DNA of 64,000 nucleotides from assembly GCA_033439795.1 (NCBI GenBank), contig JAUTDP010000013.1, forward strand, positions 1,178,001-1,242,000, given 5' to 3'. Each line of letters opens with the position of its first letter. The first letter of the stretch is position 1. Positions 1 to 11,746 of the stretch are shown here, piece after piece. The translations under genes and the position numbers were made by a program. Under the pieces are notes generated by a model. The model saw nothing but the letters and a program-made list of their open reading frames with translations, ran no database searches and was not told the origin of the DNA. The DNA comes from Sordaria brevicollis. Taxonomy: Eukaryota; Ascomycota; Sordariomycetes; Sordariales; Sordariaceae.

Positions 1-565
1 TACCCAGTAAGGAAGAATAATATTTTAAACGTATTCTCAATTTTATATAATTTTTAAAAGGTAAATTACTTTATAGGATTAAATAGCCCCGATTTTACCC
101 GCCAGATTAATACCCTATAGAAGATTTTTAGGTTAATATAAATAATATCTAGGATTTCTACGCTAAATACTTATATAAATTAAACCTTAAATTTAATAGG
201 ATTTCGGGCCTAGCACTAACGAGAATTAAACGAAGCTTTAAGGGAATATAATATAATTAACGGTTCGCCCGAACCTAGCCCGTCTCTTATATATAAATTA
301 TAATACGCCCCTTCGGTCTCCTACGTATAAATTATAATACGTCCCTATAATTTCCTACGTATATATTATAATACGCTTTTATAATCTCTTCCTACGGTTT
401 TAATTTATAAATTATATAATTATATTATTTAAGCCTTAGACTTTATCTTTTTTAATATTTCCTCGTAACGAAATATAGTAATAGAATTATATTTTTATTA
501 TCGTTTTCCTATCGAAATATTATATTTTTACTAATTATTTTCTATTAAAATTTATTATTTCCGAA
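1..565. other. AT-rich degenerate flank, no gene seen
   Basis: No coding frame is convincing here. The stretch is TpA-rich and nearly free of CpA, matching the RIP-like composition of the rest of the window. It contains a short imperfect tandem repeat (293-375), listed separately. Nothing at the left edge matches the LINE or Gypsy families found further right, so this is older sequence into which the LINEs later inserted. Confidence 0.6.
293..375. repeat. three imperfect 34-bp tandem units
   Basis: The core ATAAATTATAATACG occurs at 293-307 and 327-341 and, with one change, at 361-375, exactly 34 bp apart. Each core is preceded by a CTCTTATAT or (T/C)TCCTACGT-like segment. Units differ mainly by C/T changes. 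It may be the remains of a small minisatellite. Confidence 0.7.
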
Positions 566-910
566 ATGAAATTTCGATATTTTACCGGCTACCTAAACGA
601 AAATTTATATAAGGAAATTATTTATAACCTACGTAATTTCCTCTTTTTAACGTTCGGGATCGGCATTTTTAATAGTATTAATTATACGAATTACTTCCGT
701 TTCAATTACGTTATAAAAATACTTTTTAGTAAAAAGTTAAATCGATTAATTAAAATCGCTATAAATAAAGCGTATTAATTAAATTTCCTTCTAATATTAA
801 TACTTTTATACGGGAGTATTTATAATAGGACGCTTAAAAACTAATTATATTAAAGCTTAAATATATTTATTAACGATTTTCTCAACGGCGGCGCGCTATA
901 AAATAATTAA

Positions 911-1195
911 TATTATATTATATATTCACTTACCCTTTAATAATATATTTATAATATCCTTAATAGCCTTCTTAGGGCCCGAAAGCCTAAATTCGGCTTT
1001 AATAACCGTTTTAGCAATATTGAAATATATTAGGAGATTTTTAATAATAACCGCGATACGCGTATATAATACTTCCTTCTAAGCGAAAGTTTTATTAACG
1101 TTGTATTTTTAAAATTTAATTAATTAGCGAATTAAGGTAGCGATATCGGCTTTATCGCCAATTATTAAGATAATAGGCTTATTTCGTTAATAAAA
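911..1195 (-). pseudogene. degenerate frame, unrecognised protein
   Basis: Read on the minus strand, one frame runs for about 95 codons with three TAA stops and one TAG stop, all explicable as CAA or CAG changed by RIP, and ends in TGA near 911. Readable parts include IIGDKADIATLIR, KEVLYTRIAVIIKNLL and KAEFRLSGPKKAIKDI, with a balanced charged and hydrophobic composition unlike the low-complexity shadow frames nearby. The family is not recognised; a transposon protein is possible. A 28-base poly(A) tract (poly(T) in this orientation) lies just beyond its 5' side. No start codon can be assigned. Confidence 0.35.
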
Positions 1196-1202
1196 CGCTA
1201 AC

Positions 1203-1203
<1 letters not shown>

Positions 1204-1231
<28 letters not shown>
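1204..1231. repeat. 28-base poly(A) run
   Basis: An uninterrupted run of 28 A on the plus strand. It could be the tail of an old poly(A)-bearing retroposon or simple slippage. It does not belong to the LINE family of this window, whose 3' ends lack poly(A). No flanking duplication could be identified. Confidence 0.9.
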
Positions 1232-1233
<2 letters not shown>

Positions 1234-1394
1234 AAATTCACTTTATCGCAATTCTTTTTACGATTAATATATTTATAATATTTCTTTTTTTTATTTAAAG
1301 GGTAGAAATACCGAAACGCTATAGGAACGCTACTATTTAAAATAATATTCTTAATAATAGATTTTAAGTAAATTATATAATTTATATTTTTAGC

Positions 1395-2290
1395 GGGAAT
1401 TATATTAAAATCTTTACGAGGGCGACGGCGAGGAGGTATAATAACGCTAAAAAAACGTACGAAATTTTTAAAAAATCTATTTTATTATAAGCGAAGAAGG
1501 AGTATTTATCGTACGAAGAATTTAGGGAACGTTAGAATTACATTAATAAAGGTTATAAAAAAGAAGGGAAGGAAAGAAGGAAAGTCTAAAAGTTTAAAGG
1601 TTTAATTAAAATAAGAAGGGAGGAATTGTAAACCTATATATTATTTTAATTGTCCGGATTCGGTTTAGCGTAGTATTATTTATAGCCGCCGTAGTAAATA
1701 ATCGTTAAATTTACCGTATTTATTTCAACGTACGTAATAATACGGGCCACCCGCTATTATTACGCCTACGGTTTATTAATTAGCCTATAGGGGTATCGGT
1801 ATATTAATTTTATTAATAATTGAAATTAATTACGTTTTGGAGCCGGGGGTACTATTATAATACTAAATTATCGGTAGCGCTCCTTAGGCGTTTTGGTACC
1901 GAATTACTAGCGGAGTACAATCGCGCCTACAATTATATTTCTACTTTACTTATATATATAGTCCGGGAATAGAATTTTCGCTACTCTCTTTCGATCTTCT
2001 CCCCTTCGTATAATAATACGTCTTCTCTAAGCCTCTGCTAGATCGGTATTGTAACAGCTATTAATTCTTTTATTCCGCCGCCGACCCTTATTTCCGCCTT
2101 TTATTATAGTAAGGGCGTTATTAAAATTGTTACTCCTAAACCTATTACCCCGTTAAAACCCCGCTAAATTTAGTTTAATATTACCGCCGCCGGCGTAATT
2201 AGTAAGTTTACTTTTAATAATATTCGCGAATACGTTCTATTTAGGGCCGAGCCCTAAAGTTTTTAATATAAAAGTTATTTAATTAATAGG
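1395..2290. other. less mutated stretch, coding status unresolved
   Basis: This segment is visibly richer in GC and keeps more CpA than its surroundings, for example near 1745-1755 and 1915-1935. On the plus strand a lysine-rich frame is readable from 1395 to about 1620 (pieces such as IFTRATARRYNNAKKTYEIF). On the minus strand a frame of balanced composition covers roughly 1650-2290, with pieces such as AEIRVGGGIKELIAVTIPI and RLREDVLLYEGEKIERE, and stops that are mainly TAA or TAG. The two could be parts of different old genes or transposons. No family was recognised and no product is assigned. Confidence 0.35.
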
Positions 2291-2595
2291 TATAATTATA
2301 TTATGCTTAATAAAAACTCTTTTACTTTCATATATTTATTTTATCAATACGCCTATAAAGGTTATAAACCTATTTTTATTTAAATTTAATTTGCTTTTAA
2401 AATATAATATATTAAAAGGTATATATTTAAAGATTTTTATAATAATTATTTCATTACGTTTAAAATTTTATTGGGATTTTAAATTTTAAAGAAATAAAAT
2501 TTTATTCTTACGTAAATTTCTTTTCTTTTTTCGCTCAACGGTTTTTTAAATTATTAATACGCTTTAACGGCTTTACTAATCGGATTACTATTAAA

Positions 2596-3243
2596 ATGCC
2601 TCTTGCAGAGCTTTCTTCTTTTATTAAAATTATTAACGGTTTCATTAATATTATAAAAATTTAAATTTTTAAAGAGCGAATCCGTAAATTCGAAAGTTTT
2701 AGGGAATAATTATTTAATTTAATAATTAATATAAAAAAAATAAAGTAAGTAAGTAGCCGACGCGCGGATTTTAACCGTTTAATCGAGGATTATAATATTT
2801 ACGCCGCTACCGCCGTCGAAGCCGCTATTGCTAGTATTACCGCCGCCGATATTATTACTACCGTTATTATTATTACTATTAAAGAAGCCGTTACCGCTTA
2901 ACCTCCGTCGGCGAAAAAAAGAAAAAAGGGAAAAGAAGTCGAAGGAAATAGTAAAAAGTAATTTAATAGATTTAAATAATAAAAAGCGTAACGTTTCCCT
3001 TTAAATATTTATTTTGAATATAATATTTACCGTTTACTTTTTTTTTCTTTTATTATTATTAGGCCTTCGCGCCCGGAAAATTACCGTCCCGCGCCTCCTA
3101 CTTTCCGCCGCCGTACTTATAAACCTTTAAATATTTATAATTTTATTAATATTTATATATTTAATTATAAGGAGGGGGAGGAGATTATTATCGAAGAATT
3201 TATATTGGAGGTATTAGAGGATAATTTAATAAAAGATATTTAA
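2596..3243 (+). pseudogene. 215-codon degenerate ORF, unrecognised
   Basis: One frame runs from ATG at 2596 (context AAAATGCC) to TAA at 3241-3243. It is interrupted by eight stops, every one TAA, which fits CAA codons mutated by RIP. The readable protein starts MPLAELSSFIKI, has a helical charged N-terminal third, an alanine-rich segment (residues about 70-100, including TAVEAAIASITAAD), a basic nuclear-localisation-like run (PPSAKKRKKGKEVEG, about residues 103-117), a Pro/Arg-rich part, and an acidic C-terminal tail with EGEE and EVLED. It could be a Gag-like or small DNA-binding protein from an old transposon; no family is recognised. It lies just upstream of the L1 insertion but is unrelated to it. 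Confidence 0.5.
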
Positions 3244-3751
3244 ATTAAATTAATTATTAATTTCGCCGGGGCCCCGCCCTAATTAATTTATTATTTATTT
3301 TAATTTATATTTAAAAATCCTTTATTCTATTTATAATATATTTCGTTCCGTTTATAGCCTTCTATAGGAATTTTTTAATATACCGGTCGATTAGGCCGTC
3401 GTTATTTATTATTAAATTGTATTAAATTTTAAATTCGTTTAAAGTAATAATATTTTTAAAATTCTTTAAGGGTTCTTATATTAAGTTATAATATCCTTTT
3501 TATTTAATTAAGACCTTTTTTACTAAACCTCTTTTCTTCTTAATAATATTAGCGTAGAAAACCTTTTTTATTTAATATTCCGATTCTCCTTCGATTTTAA
3601 TAGCCGGAGGTTATTCGTTAGTAAATTTCTGTTTAAAGAGGGGGTTATTAATAATTCTACGCAGGAGATCGACGTAGAAAACGTTATAAATAATATAGGG
3701 AAGCCCGGATAATTCGATTATATAGGGAAATAATATTTTCGAAATATAATA
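3244..3751. other. degenerate flank up to the L1 insertion
   Basis: AT-rich sequence with no convincing frame on the plus strand. A minus-strand reading has scattered polar stretches but many stops. The last bases before the L1 5' end include TAATATTTTCGAAA (3731-3744), the left copy of the L1 target-site duplication, followed by seven extra bases (3745-3751) before the conserved LINE start. The same flank resumes after L1 at 17691. Confidence 0.6.
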
Positions 3752-3810
3752 AAAACTGCTTTAGAACCGGAAACGCCGATTTCTAATCGAGGAGCGCTCT
3801 AAAACGAAAA

Positions 3811-4770
3811 CCGATAACGGGAATCGATTTAGGAGGGTCTTTTACATCCCTCGCGATATCCCGCGACGATGATAACGACGATAATATATTATTATTACTA
3901 ATAATAATTAATAGCGGTAATTATAAATTCGAAAATAGCGTCTACAACCCGCTCGTAAGATTTTTAATATATAACGACCTTAACGTAGCGTGCGCTACGA
4001 AAACTTCGGAAAAAACGTAAAAGGACGACGAAATTATAAATAAATTTATTATTAAAGCGAATAAATTTTCGGATTATAACGCCGTTTCGCTCGAAGATTA
4101 TAATTAAATTCGTAAATTATTTAACGAATATACGAAAATCCTTACGAAAAAAAATAAGGTAATACGCTTTAAAATTAATAAAATTAATAACGATTAAATT
4201 ATTATTAGGAAGGATTTTAACGATTTAAAGAAGACGATTCTATAGGAATTATAGAAAAACGTTAAAAAAGTATTAAAAATATAGGTTAGAATTATAAAAA
4301 ACGTTTTTCTTAAAATTGGATTTATCCTTTAATATATTATAATTATTACCCCCCTCCGAAAATATTCCCTATTAATTATAATTATACCCTCTTTATTCGA
4401 AGTATTATGATTAATATTTAATATTCGAAGCGGACGAACGAAAAAATTAAGATTTAAATTAAAAAAATATTTTATAATTTAAAAATTAATACCCCTAATA
4501 TTATATAAACCGTTATAAAATTATTTACGACTAGAAATTATAGAATTGTATTTGATAACGTTATATACGAATAATATTAATAATATTAAATTTAAATTAA
4601 AAAAATCTTTAATAAAAAAGTATTTATATTTTTAAATATTATTATATTAATCGTTAAAGGGTTCCTTTAAACGAATATTACCGAATATATAAGGATAAAA
4701 GATATTATTTATAAAATATAATAAACGAACCCGAACGTTTCTATTATTAAAATACGCCTATAAATAAAGA
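3811..4770 (+). pseudogene. L1 ORF1 (Gag-like), 5' part
   Basis: N-terminal part of the LINE ORF1 protein, an RNA-binding Gag-like product. No ATG common to the copies was found, so the start is uncertain; the frame is readable from about 60 bp inside the element. Conserved pieces across copies include RFENSVYNPLVR near the N terminus and KLFNEYTK. A proline run encoded by a C-rich tract (about 4341-4350) and a segment reading RTNEKIKI follow. The frame is cut by insertion of L2 at 4770 and resumes at 11747. Confidence 0.7.
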
Positions 4771-4789
4771 AGTAAAATTCTTATTCCCT

Positions 4790-6350
4790 AGTTAAATTTA
4801 TAGCGCTAATATAATATAGGGTCTATCTCCGATTCTCTATAGGATGAAATTATAAGCGTTAAGCGCCTTGGATAAAAACCCCGGCTATATTTTTCGGCGC
4901 GGACCTATCCGCGCCGCTTCTTCGGCGTTTTACGATCGCAGTACATACTTACCGCCAACGCGATTAATATTCGTCTTATCCCTTCCATTTACTATTGCGT
5001 TAGAATTTTAAACCGTTTTACTTTCTTAATCCGCTATCCCGTTTCCTATTTATTACCGCCTTCCGCTTTTTATTCCTTTATTTATTTACCTTTCTAATTA
5101 CTATTAAACTTCCTAATTATTAAATTTTCTTTTATTCTTTTTATTCTTTTCCTCCCCCTATTATAATTATATTTTTATTATAATTTATATTAGCGTAAAG
5201 ATTTCCCTCTTTTAAATATAAAAACCCTTTATCCTCCGGGTCTTTTTAAATTTTTTTTTCTTTTAATAATAATAATCGATTCGAAATAACTATTCTTTAT
5301 TAGAAATGCGTTAAAGCGCTTTATAAAATAATAAAAATTTCCGATAAAAATAAAGGTGAAAATTCGTTTCTTTTTCGCCTTCTTTTATTAATTTTTATAT
5401 TTAATATAGTTAATACCGATATTAAAATTAATTTTGAACGTATTATTAAATGTTTTATTAATAATAAATTCTTCTATATATTGGAAAAAAGGTAAATCCT
5501 CCCTTCGTTACGTTTTATCCTTGCGTTAATTTTTCCGAAATTATATCCGTATTCCCCCGTATTTCGTTTATACTTTTTAATTAATTAAAGCCCTTTTCTC
5601 CTTCCCAACTATCCCGGGTTATAATATTTATATAAAGGCCGTCGTTAAATTAATTTATTATATCCTTAATTACCCGAATAAATTATTATCTTTTATATTA
5701 TTAACGTTTTTTATTTTAATTCGTTTTTAAATAAATTTAATTAAATTATTTAATATATTTTAACGGTTTTGCGTTATATAATCGATATACTTCGCGGTTT
5801 TTATAATTTTTATAATATTTTTTAGGAGAAGGTTATTAATAAAAACCTAATTAATAGCGAATTCCGCGATTATTTTATCCGCCTCCGTATCGTCGTTAAG
5901 GAATTTATTAGCGTAATTCGCCTTCGCTTTATTAATAACGGTTTTATTAATACCTTAAAGTAATTTACTCGTTATAGAAAATAATCGGTTAATAATTACT
6001 TTTAAAAAAATTATTACGAATTCCTCCTTTCCGATAAGGATAATTTAATCGGCGGTTATATTCCTTTAAATAATATCCCCTATAATAATAATAGTAATTT
6101 ACCTTATAACGGTAATAATAATTTACTTCGTAATAATAATAATAAAATTCCTTCGAATAATAATAATATTCGTATACTTTCCTATAATAATTCTTTAATA
6201 GAAATTAATTCGCCGGCTATTTGTTTTACCGGTCCCGTTCCTACTAATAATAATTAATTCGTTTAACGTTAATTCGTAATTAATATTATATATTAATATA
6301 TTCGTTAATTCGACGAATAAAACCGTTTATTCGTTAATAATAATAAAATA
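4790..6350 (-). pseudogene. L2 third coding-like region (ORF3 candidate)
   Basis: The region between ORF2 and the 3' end of the LINE. In the sense direction of the element a frame can be followed with mostly TAA and TAG interruptions; the best reading is in E3 (27440-28955). A run of alternating TAY and CGN-type codons in L2 near 6070-6180 gives a low-complexity Tyr/Arg or Thr/Ala reading depending on frame. Whether this is a real protein or a long 3' untranslated region is not settled. It contains the GC-rich hairpin at 4896-4915. Confidence 0.4.
4896..4915 (-). other. GC-rich 3' hairpin of LINE L2
   Basis: GGCGCGGACCTATCCGCGCC forms a perfect 8-bp stem with a four-base loop about 130 bp from the 3' end of the element. 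A second small stem (CGCCG/CGGCG) overlaps it on the right. The same structure is perfect in L5 (44196-44215) and L6 (49089-49108) and partly eroded in L1, L4 and E2. In other LINEs, 3' hairpins can be recognised by the reverse transcriptase; that role here is inferred. Confidence 0.75.
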
Positions 6351-6544
6351 TTGAAAGTTTTAATTAATTGTAAAAAGAAATAATAATTAAATAAATCGTC
6401 GCTTTTATAATTCGATAAATTCTTAATTAAATAGAAATCCTCCCTTATTTTCGTTCTAGCGTATTAGTAAATAAAAATAAAAGAAAAGGAAGAAAAGAAA
6501 ATTAAAAATAATAAGCGAATTCGTTTCGCCGTTCTTCTTTTAAT

Positions 6545-9500
6545 TTAATTATTAAGTAGTATTTATTTAATCGTCCTAACCGAAGTGCTTATAATAAAAT
6601 TCTTTCGACTTTAATTCTATTATCTAAATAAATTTAGAATTATTCTTATATTTACGGTTAATTAATTATTATAAATTATATATTTACTATCCGGAAATAT
6701 TCGAATATAATATAATAGAACGTTTCTTATCCTAATCCGTATAAATAAATAAAGGTATCGATATTAGGGATTCTTTTTTAAAAAAAGAAAACCCTAAGGC
6801 TAATTACCTCCGTTTTCGCTTAAATGAGGAGGGAATTTTTCGTTTTCGTTAATAAATAATAATTTTCATTATTTTTTAAAGGTTAGGTTCTCTTCCGCTT
6901 CTTTTTTTTCTAACCGATTATATACTATTTTATTATAATATCGTTAAATTTCGGGTTGAAGTTAATAATTATAAATTTATACCGTTGATTTAATTTAATT
7001 ATTACTATTATTAATTAATAATTATAACGTAATATTTATTCTCTTTTTATAGCGTCCTTTAATTATATTTTTTAATCGAAGGTTAAAAATTTTAACGGCT
7101 ATAATAATTAAATAAATACGCCCGTTATTAGGGGTAATCTTATTATAATCGTTATAAAATTCTCTATTAATATTTATTCCTCTATTTATTTAATTTTAGC
7201 GGTACCGCTTTCCGGTTTATTAATAAATAATCGATTTTTTATTCGTTTTATTTAAATATAATTAATTATTTAAATTACTATTCTTCGGACGAATTTAATT
7301 TAGTCCGTACGGGCGAATTTCTCTTCGAAAGCTTTTATTTATTTATTAAAATAAAGGTCGAATAATAGGTAAAAAATTTCTATTTTAAAGTTTTATACCG
7401 GCGTAATTTTATACGCCCTAACGACGATTTTTAAATATTTAATTTAATATTTAGTTAATCCGATTATTATCCTTCGGGGTTTATTATATATTTTTATTAA
7501 TTAATAAAAAGCTAAAGTTCTATATATAATTATATTTCGAATATATTTAATATAAATTTCCTTCGTACGAACGAAGGAGTAATTTTAAATTTTTATAATT
7601 AATTAAATTAGCGTATTCGTTTAAGTCTTTATTTTCTTTTTAATAACTTCCGCGTAGATTCGATAATTAAATTTGCGGTTTAATTAAACGCTTAAAAATT
7701 TTATTAATTCCGTCGGTTAAAATATAATATCCTCGAATTAAAAAGTTTCTATTCTTAATACCTTTATCCGTATAAAATATATTAATTCTATTTTATTTAC
7801 TTCGAATTCTATACCTCTCTCCTTTACTTATTTAGAATAAATTTCTTATACCGTTTAAAGTATTTTATAATTCTCTTTAATAATTTTTACTATAGTAATA
7901 ATATTAATATTATTAGCGAAGCCGATTATAATTATATTTTTAATTATAATTAATTTATAATATAATAAAATAATAAAGAGGATAAAAAAAATTAGGGAGA
8001 AGGGGGAGCCTTAGGGTATTTTAACTTTTATAGCGTAGAGAGCGGATATTTCGTCGTCGAAGAAGAGGGAACTTTTTTATTTATTAACGAAATTCGCTAC
8101 CTATTTAAGGATTTATCGTAGGAATTACATTTCCTATAGGGTATATAATAATTATTTATAATTAATTTTATTAAATACGCTTTTAAAATTAAAGAGTATT
8201 AACGATATAACGGCTCCGAATTTTTAAACCGTATATATAATATTTATAATAATACGGATAGTAAATTCGATCGAATAATTTATTTAATTACTTATTTGAC
8301 CCTTTAGTAAGAAGTTAAATTCTTCCGCGGTTTAGGTAAATCTTTTAACGATAAACGCTTCGAAGATTTTCCCAACGTTATTTAATAGTGAAATTAATTT
8401 TTATACGCCGATTAACTTTTATTATATGGCGGTTTTTTTTAATTTTTTAAAAACGATTACTTTCGTATTTTTAAACCGTTATAAGAAATATTTAAGATGA
8501 AAATTCGTAATTACGAAAATAGTTATAATTTTTCGGAATAATTCTTTATAAATTTTTAAAAATTTATTCGAATATTAATCGACGCTTAATATTTTATTTG
8601 GAGCTATTCGAAATAAAATTTCCTAAATATCCTCTTCGGTAATTAATTCGTTAATAAATAATAAGTCGTTAGTATTTAAAGGAAGGGTTTAATTAGGTAA
8701 ATAATCCGTAAGGATATTTATTTTCGGGAAGAAACGTTTAATAAAAATATTCGCTTTATTATTATAATTTTCGATTTTTTTTATTCCTTTATATTATTTA
8801 AAAGTTAGGAATTTAGGCGGGTTTATTAATAAATAACTTCGGGTACGGGTTTATTTTTTAAGGGTTTAAAATTTATTTAAATTCTTCGACGCCCTTTTAA
8901 CGCCTTTTCGTTATATCGTTTATTAAATTTTCGTATTAATTTTTCTTTTTTTTATTAATATTTCTATAAATTTTATTTAATTCGAAGATATCCTTTCTTT
9001 ATATTATTTCTATTATTTCCGCTTCGTATTTTTTATTGCTATTTTATATTTTAGCGTTTATTATTTCGCTTTTCTCCTTCGATTTTTCTTCCGGTATAGG
9101 ACGAATTCCTTTATTATATTTATAAATTCTCTATTAAATTTATCGAATATAAATTCTAATTCTTCCTTCGTATCGATCTTCGCTAAAATTAAAATCCGTT
9201 ATAATACCGTTTTTTATATTTTTTCCGTATTTATTAAATTTTAATTATAACTTTCTTTTATTTCCGTTTTTTTAATTTTTCTTCTAATATAAACCTAAAT
9301 TTCCTAAGGATAATAATCCAAACCGGTTTATTCGTACTGTTATGCCCTTTAATATTTAATTTCGATTCCTAATATTATTTATACGTAATCGATTATTTTA
9401 TTTTTTTTTTCCTATATTATATTATTTATATAGGTCGGCTCCCTTTTAGGGGTAACGAACCGTATACGTTACTATTATACCTATATAAAGAGTTTTTCGG

Positions 9501-9954
9501 CTCTTAAATTAATTTTATTCTCTAAATTTTAATTGGAATAATAGAAATTAAAATCCCCGACGGTTATAATTTAATATTTTACTGGGGGTTTTTCTTCGAA
9601 GAATTCGAGGAGGAGAAACCTTTATTTATATTCCGGTATTTTATACATTTTAATAGGGGAATAAATCGAATAAACGGTTAATAATTCTTTTAAATTTTTA
9701 AACGTTATAAAAGCCTAATTTCTTCCGACGCGGAAATTTAGGTCTTTAAAATTCTATTTTTTATTTACGTAAATAATTACCTTCCTTTTTTTTAAATAAT
9801 TTACCCCAATATATTTACCGCCCTATAAATAATAAATATCCTCGTTTAAATTCCTACCCGGCTTTTAAATCGCTATAATATTATAAATTTCCTCTTATTC
9901 GAATAATAATTTCCTTCTTTTGTACAATTTCCTTATATTTTAATAGAATATTTT
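6545..9954 (-). pseudogene. L2 ORF2: endonuclease-reverse transcriptase
   Basis: Degenerate LINE polyprotein of about 1,130 codons. The N-terminal AP-type endonuclease keeps its GDFN motif (9547-9558). The reverse transcriptase (about 7764-8624) has its catalytic FADD motif changed to FANN (7909-7920), as GAC or GAT codons become AAT through RIP on the opposite strand. After RT come the conserved LDLY-type segment and a C-terminal Cys/His region, whose cysteines mostly read Tyr. In life the protein nicks target DNA and primes reverse transcription at the nick. This copy is certainly dead. Confidence 0.85.
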
Positions 9955-11680
9955 TAATCGGATTATTAATTATTTTATAAAGGAATATTTTCTAACTTTG
10001 TGGGTAGAGTAGGAGTAGGAGTTTTTTCCTTTTAAGTAATTAATTTAGCGGTAGTAATTAAATTAACGTTATTCCGAATACCCGAATTTTAAAAATTCGT
10101 AAATATATTTATCGGGCCTTTAGCCGCTAATTTCGGTTTAATAGAAGGCTTGTTAATCCGTTTACGGGTACGGCCTTTATTTCTATTTTTAAATTCCTTT
10201 TTACGAATAATAATAATACGGGCGGTAAAGGGGGTATTAGGGAAATCGATATTTTTATCGTCTTTTACCGCTGCCGGCTTTAATATAATATTTCTTTTAA
10301 GGTCCTTCTAGTATGTAAATAAGCGCGGTTTTTCGGCGTATTTTATAATAATTTTCGCGATAATTTTCTTAAAAATAAAATATACCTTCTTTTCGAAGGC
10401 GTAATATTTATATTTTTTATACGGAGTATAGAAAATTAGTAATTTATCTTCGTTAAATAGGTAATTCGCTTTTCTAAAGTAGTTTTTATTATATTTATCC
10501 TTATTATAACGTTTATAAACGTTAGTATTATAATAGAATTTCCTTAAATATTTTACGCTTTAATAAGTAAAATATTATTAGATATTAGCCGAAGAAGTAA
10601 ATAATTTGCAAATATACGCGCCGCCTTTTTAGAAGAAAAATCCTTTACGGAGAGCTTTAATTACTTTTATAATTGTAACCTCTATTATAAAGAGACCCCT
10701 ATTTTCGTTAATTTTCTTTTTTTATAAATATATTTTAATAATAGAAGTAATCGGGTTTATTTATTATATTTTATAAGTAATATCCTCTATTTTTATATAT
10801 TCGGCGATATTTATTTAAAAGAACCCTTTAACGATTAATATAATAATATTTAAAAATACGAACGCTTTTTCGTTAAAGACCTTCTTAGCCCAAATTTAAT
10901 ATTATTAATATTATTCGTACGTAACGTCGTCGAATATAATTTTATAATTTCCGGTCGTAAGTAATTTCGTAGTAATTTATATAATATTAAGGGTATTAAT
11001 CTTTAAATCGCGAAATATTTTTTCGATTTAAATTTTGGTTTCTTCGTTCGTTTATTTCGAATATTGAATATCGATTATAGTATTTTAAATAAAGAAGGTA
11101 CAATCGTAATTAACGGAGAGTATTTTCGGGGGGGGGTAATAATTATAATATATTAGGGAATAGACCTAATTTTAGGAAGAGCGTCCTTTATAATTCCGGT
11201 TTATATTTTTAGCGCCTCTTTAACATTCTTTTATAATTTTTATAAAATTATTTTTTTTAAATCGTTAAAATCTTTCTTAATAATAATTTAATCGTTATTA
11301 ATTTTATTAACTTCGGGGCGTATTATTCTATTTTTTTTCGCGAGGATTTTCGTATATTCGTTAAATAATTTACGAATTTAATTATAATCTTCGAGCGAAA
11401 TAACGTCGTAATCCGAAAATTTATTCGCTTTAGTAATAAATTTCTTTATAACTTCGTTATCCTCTTACGTTTTTTCCGAAATCTTCGCGGCGCGTACTAC
11501 GTTAGGGTTGTTGTAAATTAAAAATCCTACGAGCGGGTTGTGGACGCTATTTTTAAGTTTATAATTGCTATTATTAATCGTTATCGGTAGTAACGATATA
11601 TCGTCGTCGCTATATTCGTCGCGGGATATTATGAGGGACGTAAAAGACCCTTTTAAGTCGATTCCCGTTATTAGTTTTCG
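9950..11680 (-). pseudogene. L2 ORF1 (Gag-like, CCHC)
   Basis: Degenerate ORF1 of the uninterrupted L2 copy. The reading begins about 55 bp inside the 5' end, passes the conserved ENSVHNPLV-type piece (11538-11565 region, where CAC codons survive because RIP is lighter), then the KLFNEYTK-type piece, a C-rich stretch encoding prolines (11132-11139 on the complementary strand), and the CCHC-like knuckles at about 10400-10590. Its C-terminal tail is Pro/Thr/Lys-rich and ends near the start of ORF2, with little or no gap. Confidence 0.7.
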
Positions 11681-11746
11681 TTTTGGAGCGCTCTTCGATT
11701 AGAAATCGGCGTTTCCGGTTCTAAAGCAGTTTTCTATAAATAAAGA

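Larger units (their letters stand above)
4771..11733 (-). mobile_element. Tad1-like LINE copy L2, full length, uninterrupted
   Basis: A complete 6,963-bp element inserted antisense into ORF1 of L1. Its 3' end lies at 4771 (plus-strand AGTAAAATTCTTATTCCC) and its 5' end at 11733. The 13-bp target CTATAAATAAAGA is duplicated at 4758-4770 and 11734-11746, and both duplicates are identical. With E3 it is one of two uninterrupted full-length copies in the window and so a good reference for domain spacing. No ORF is intact; stops of the TAA and TAG type are spread throughout. Confidence 0.93.

Noticed and set aside
566..778. 70-codon open frame on the plus strand
   Set aside because: Composition is Ile/Asn/Phe/Tyr-rich as expected by chance in RIPped AT-rich DNA, it matches no family, and the minus strand of the same stretch has an equally plausible frame interrupted only by TAA and TAG.
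6070..6190. Tyr/Arg-rich low-complexity protein or microsatellite in the LINE
   Set aside because: The ATAATAATA-like repeat is the RIP product of a codon-repeat linker within the third coding-like region and recurs at the same place in each copy; not a separate feature.
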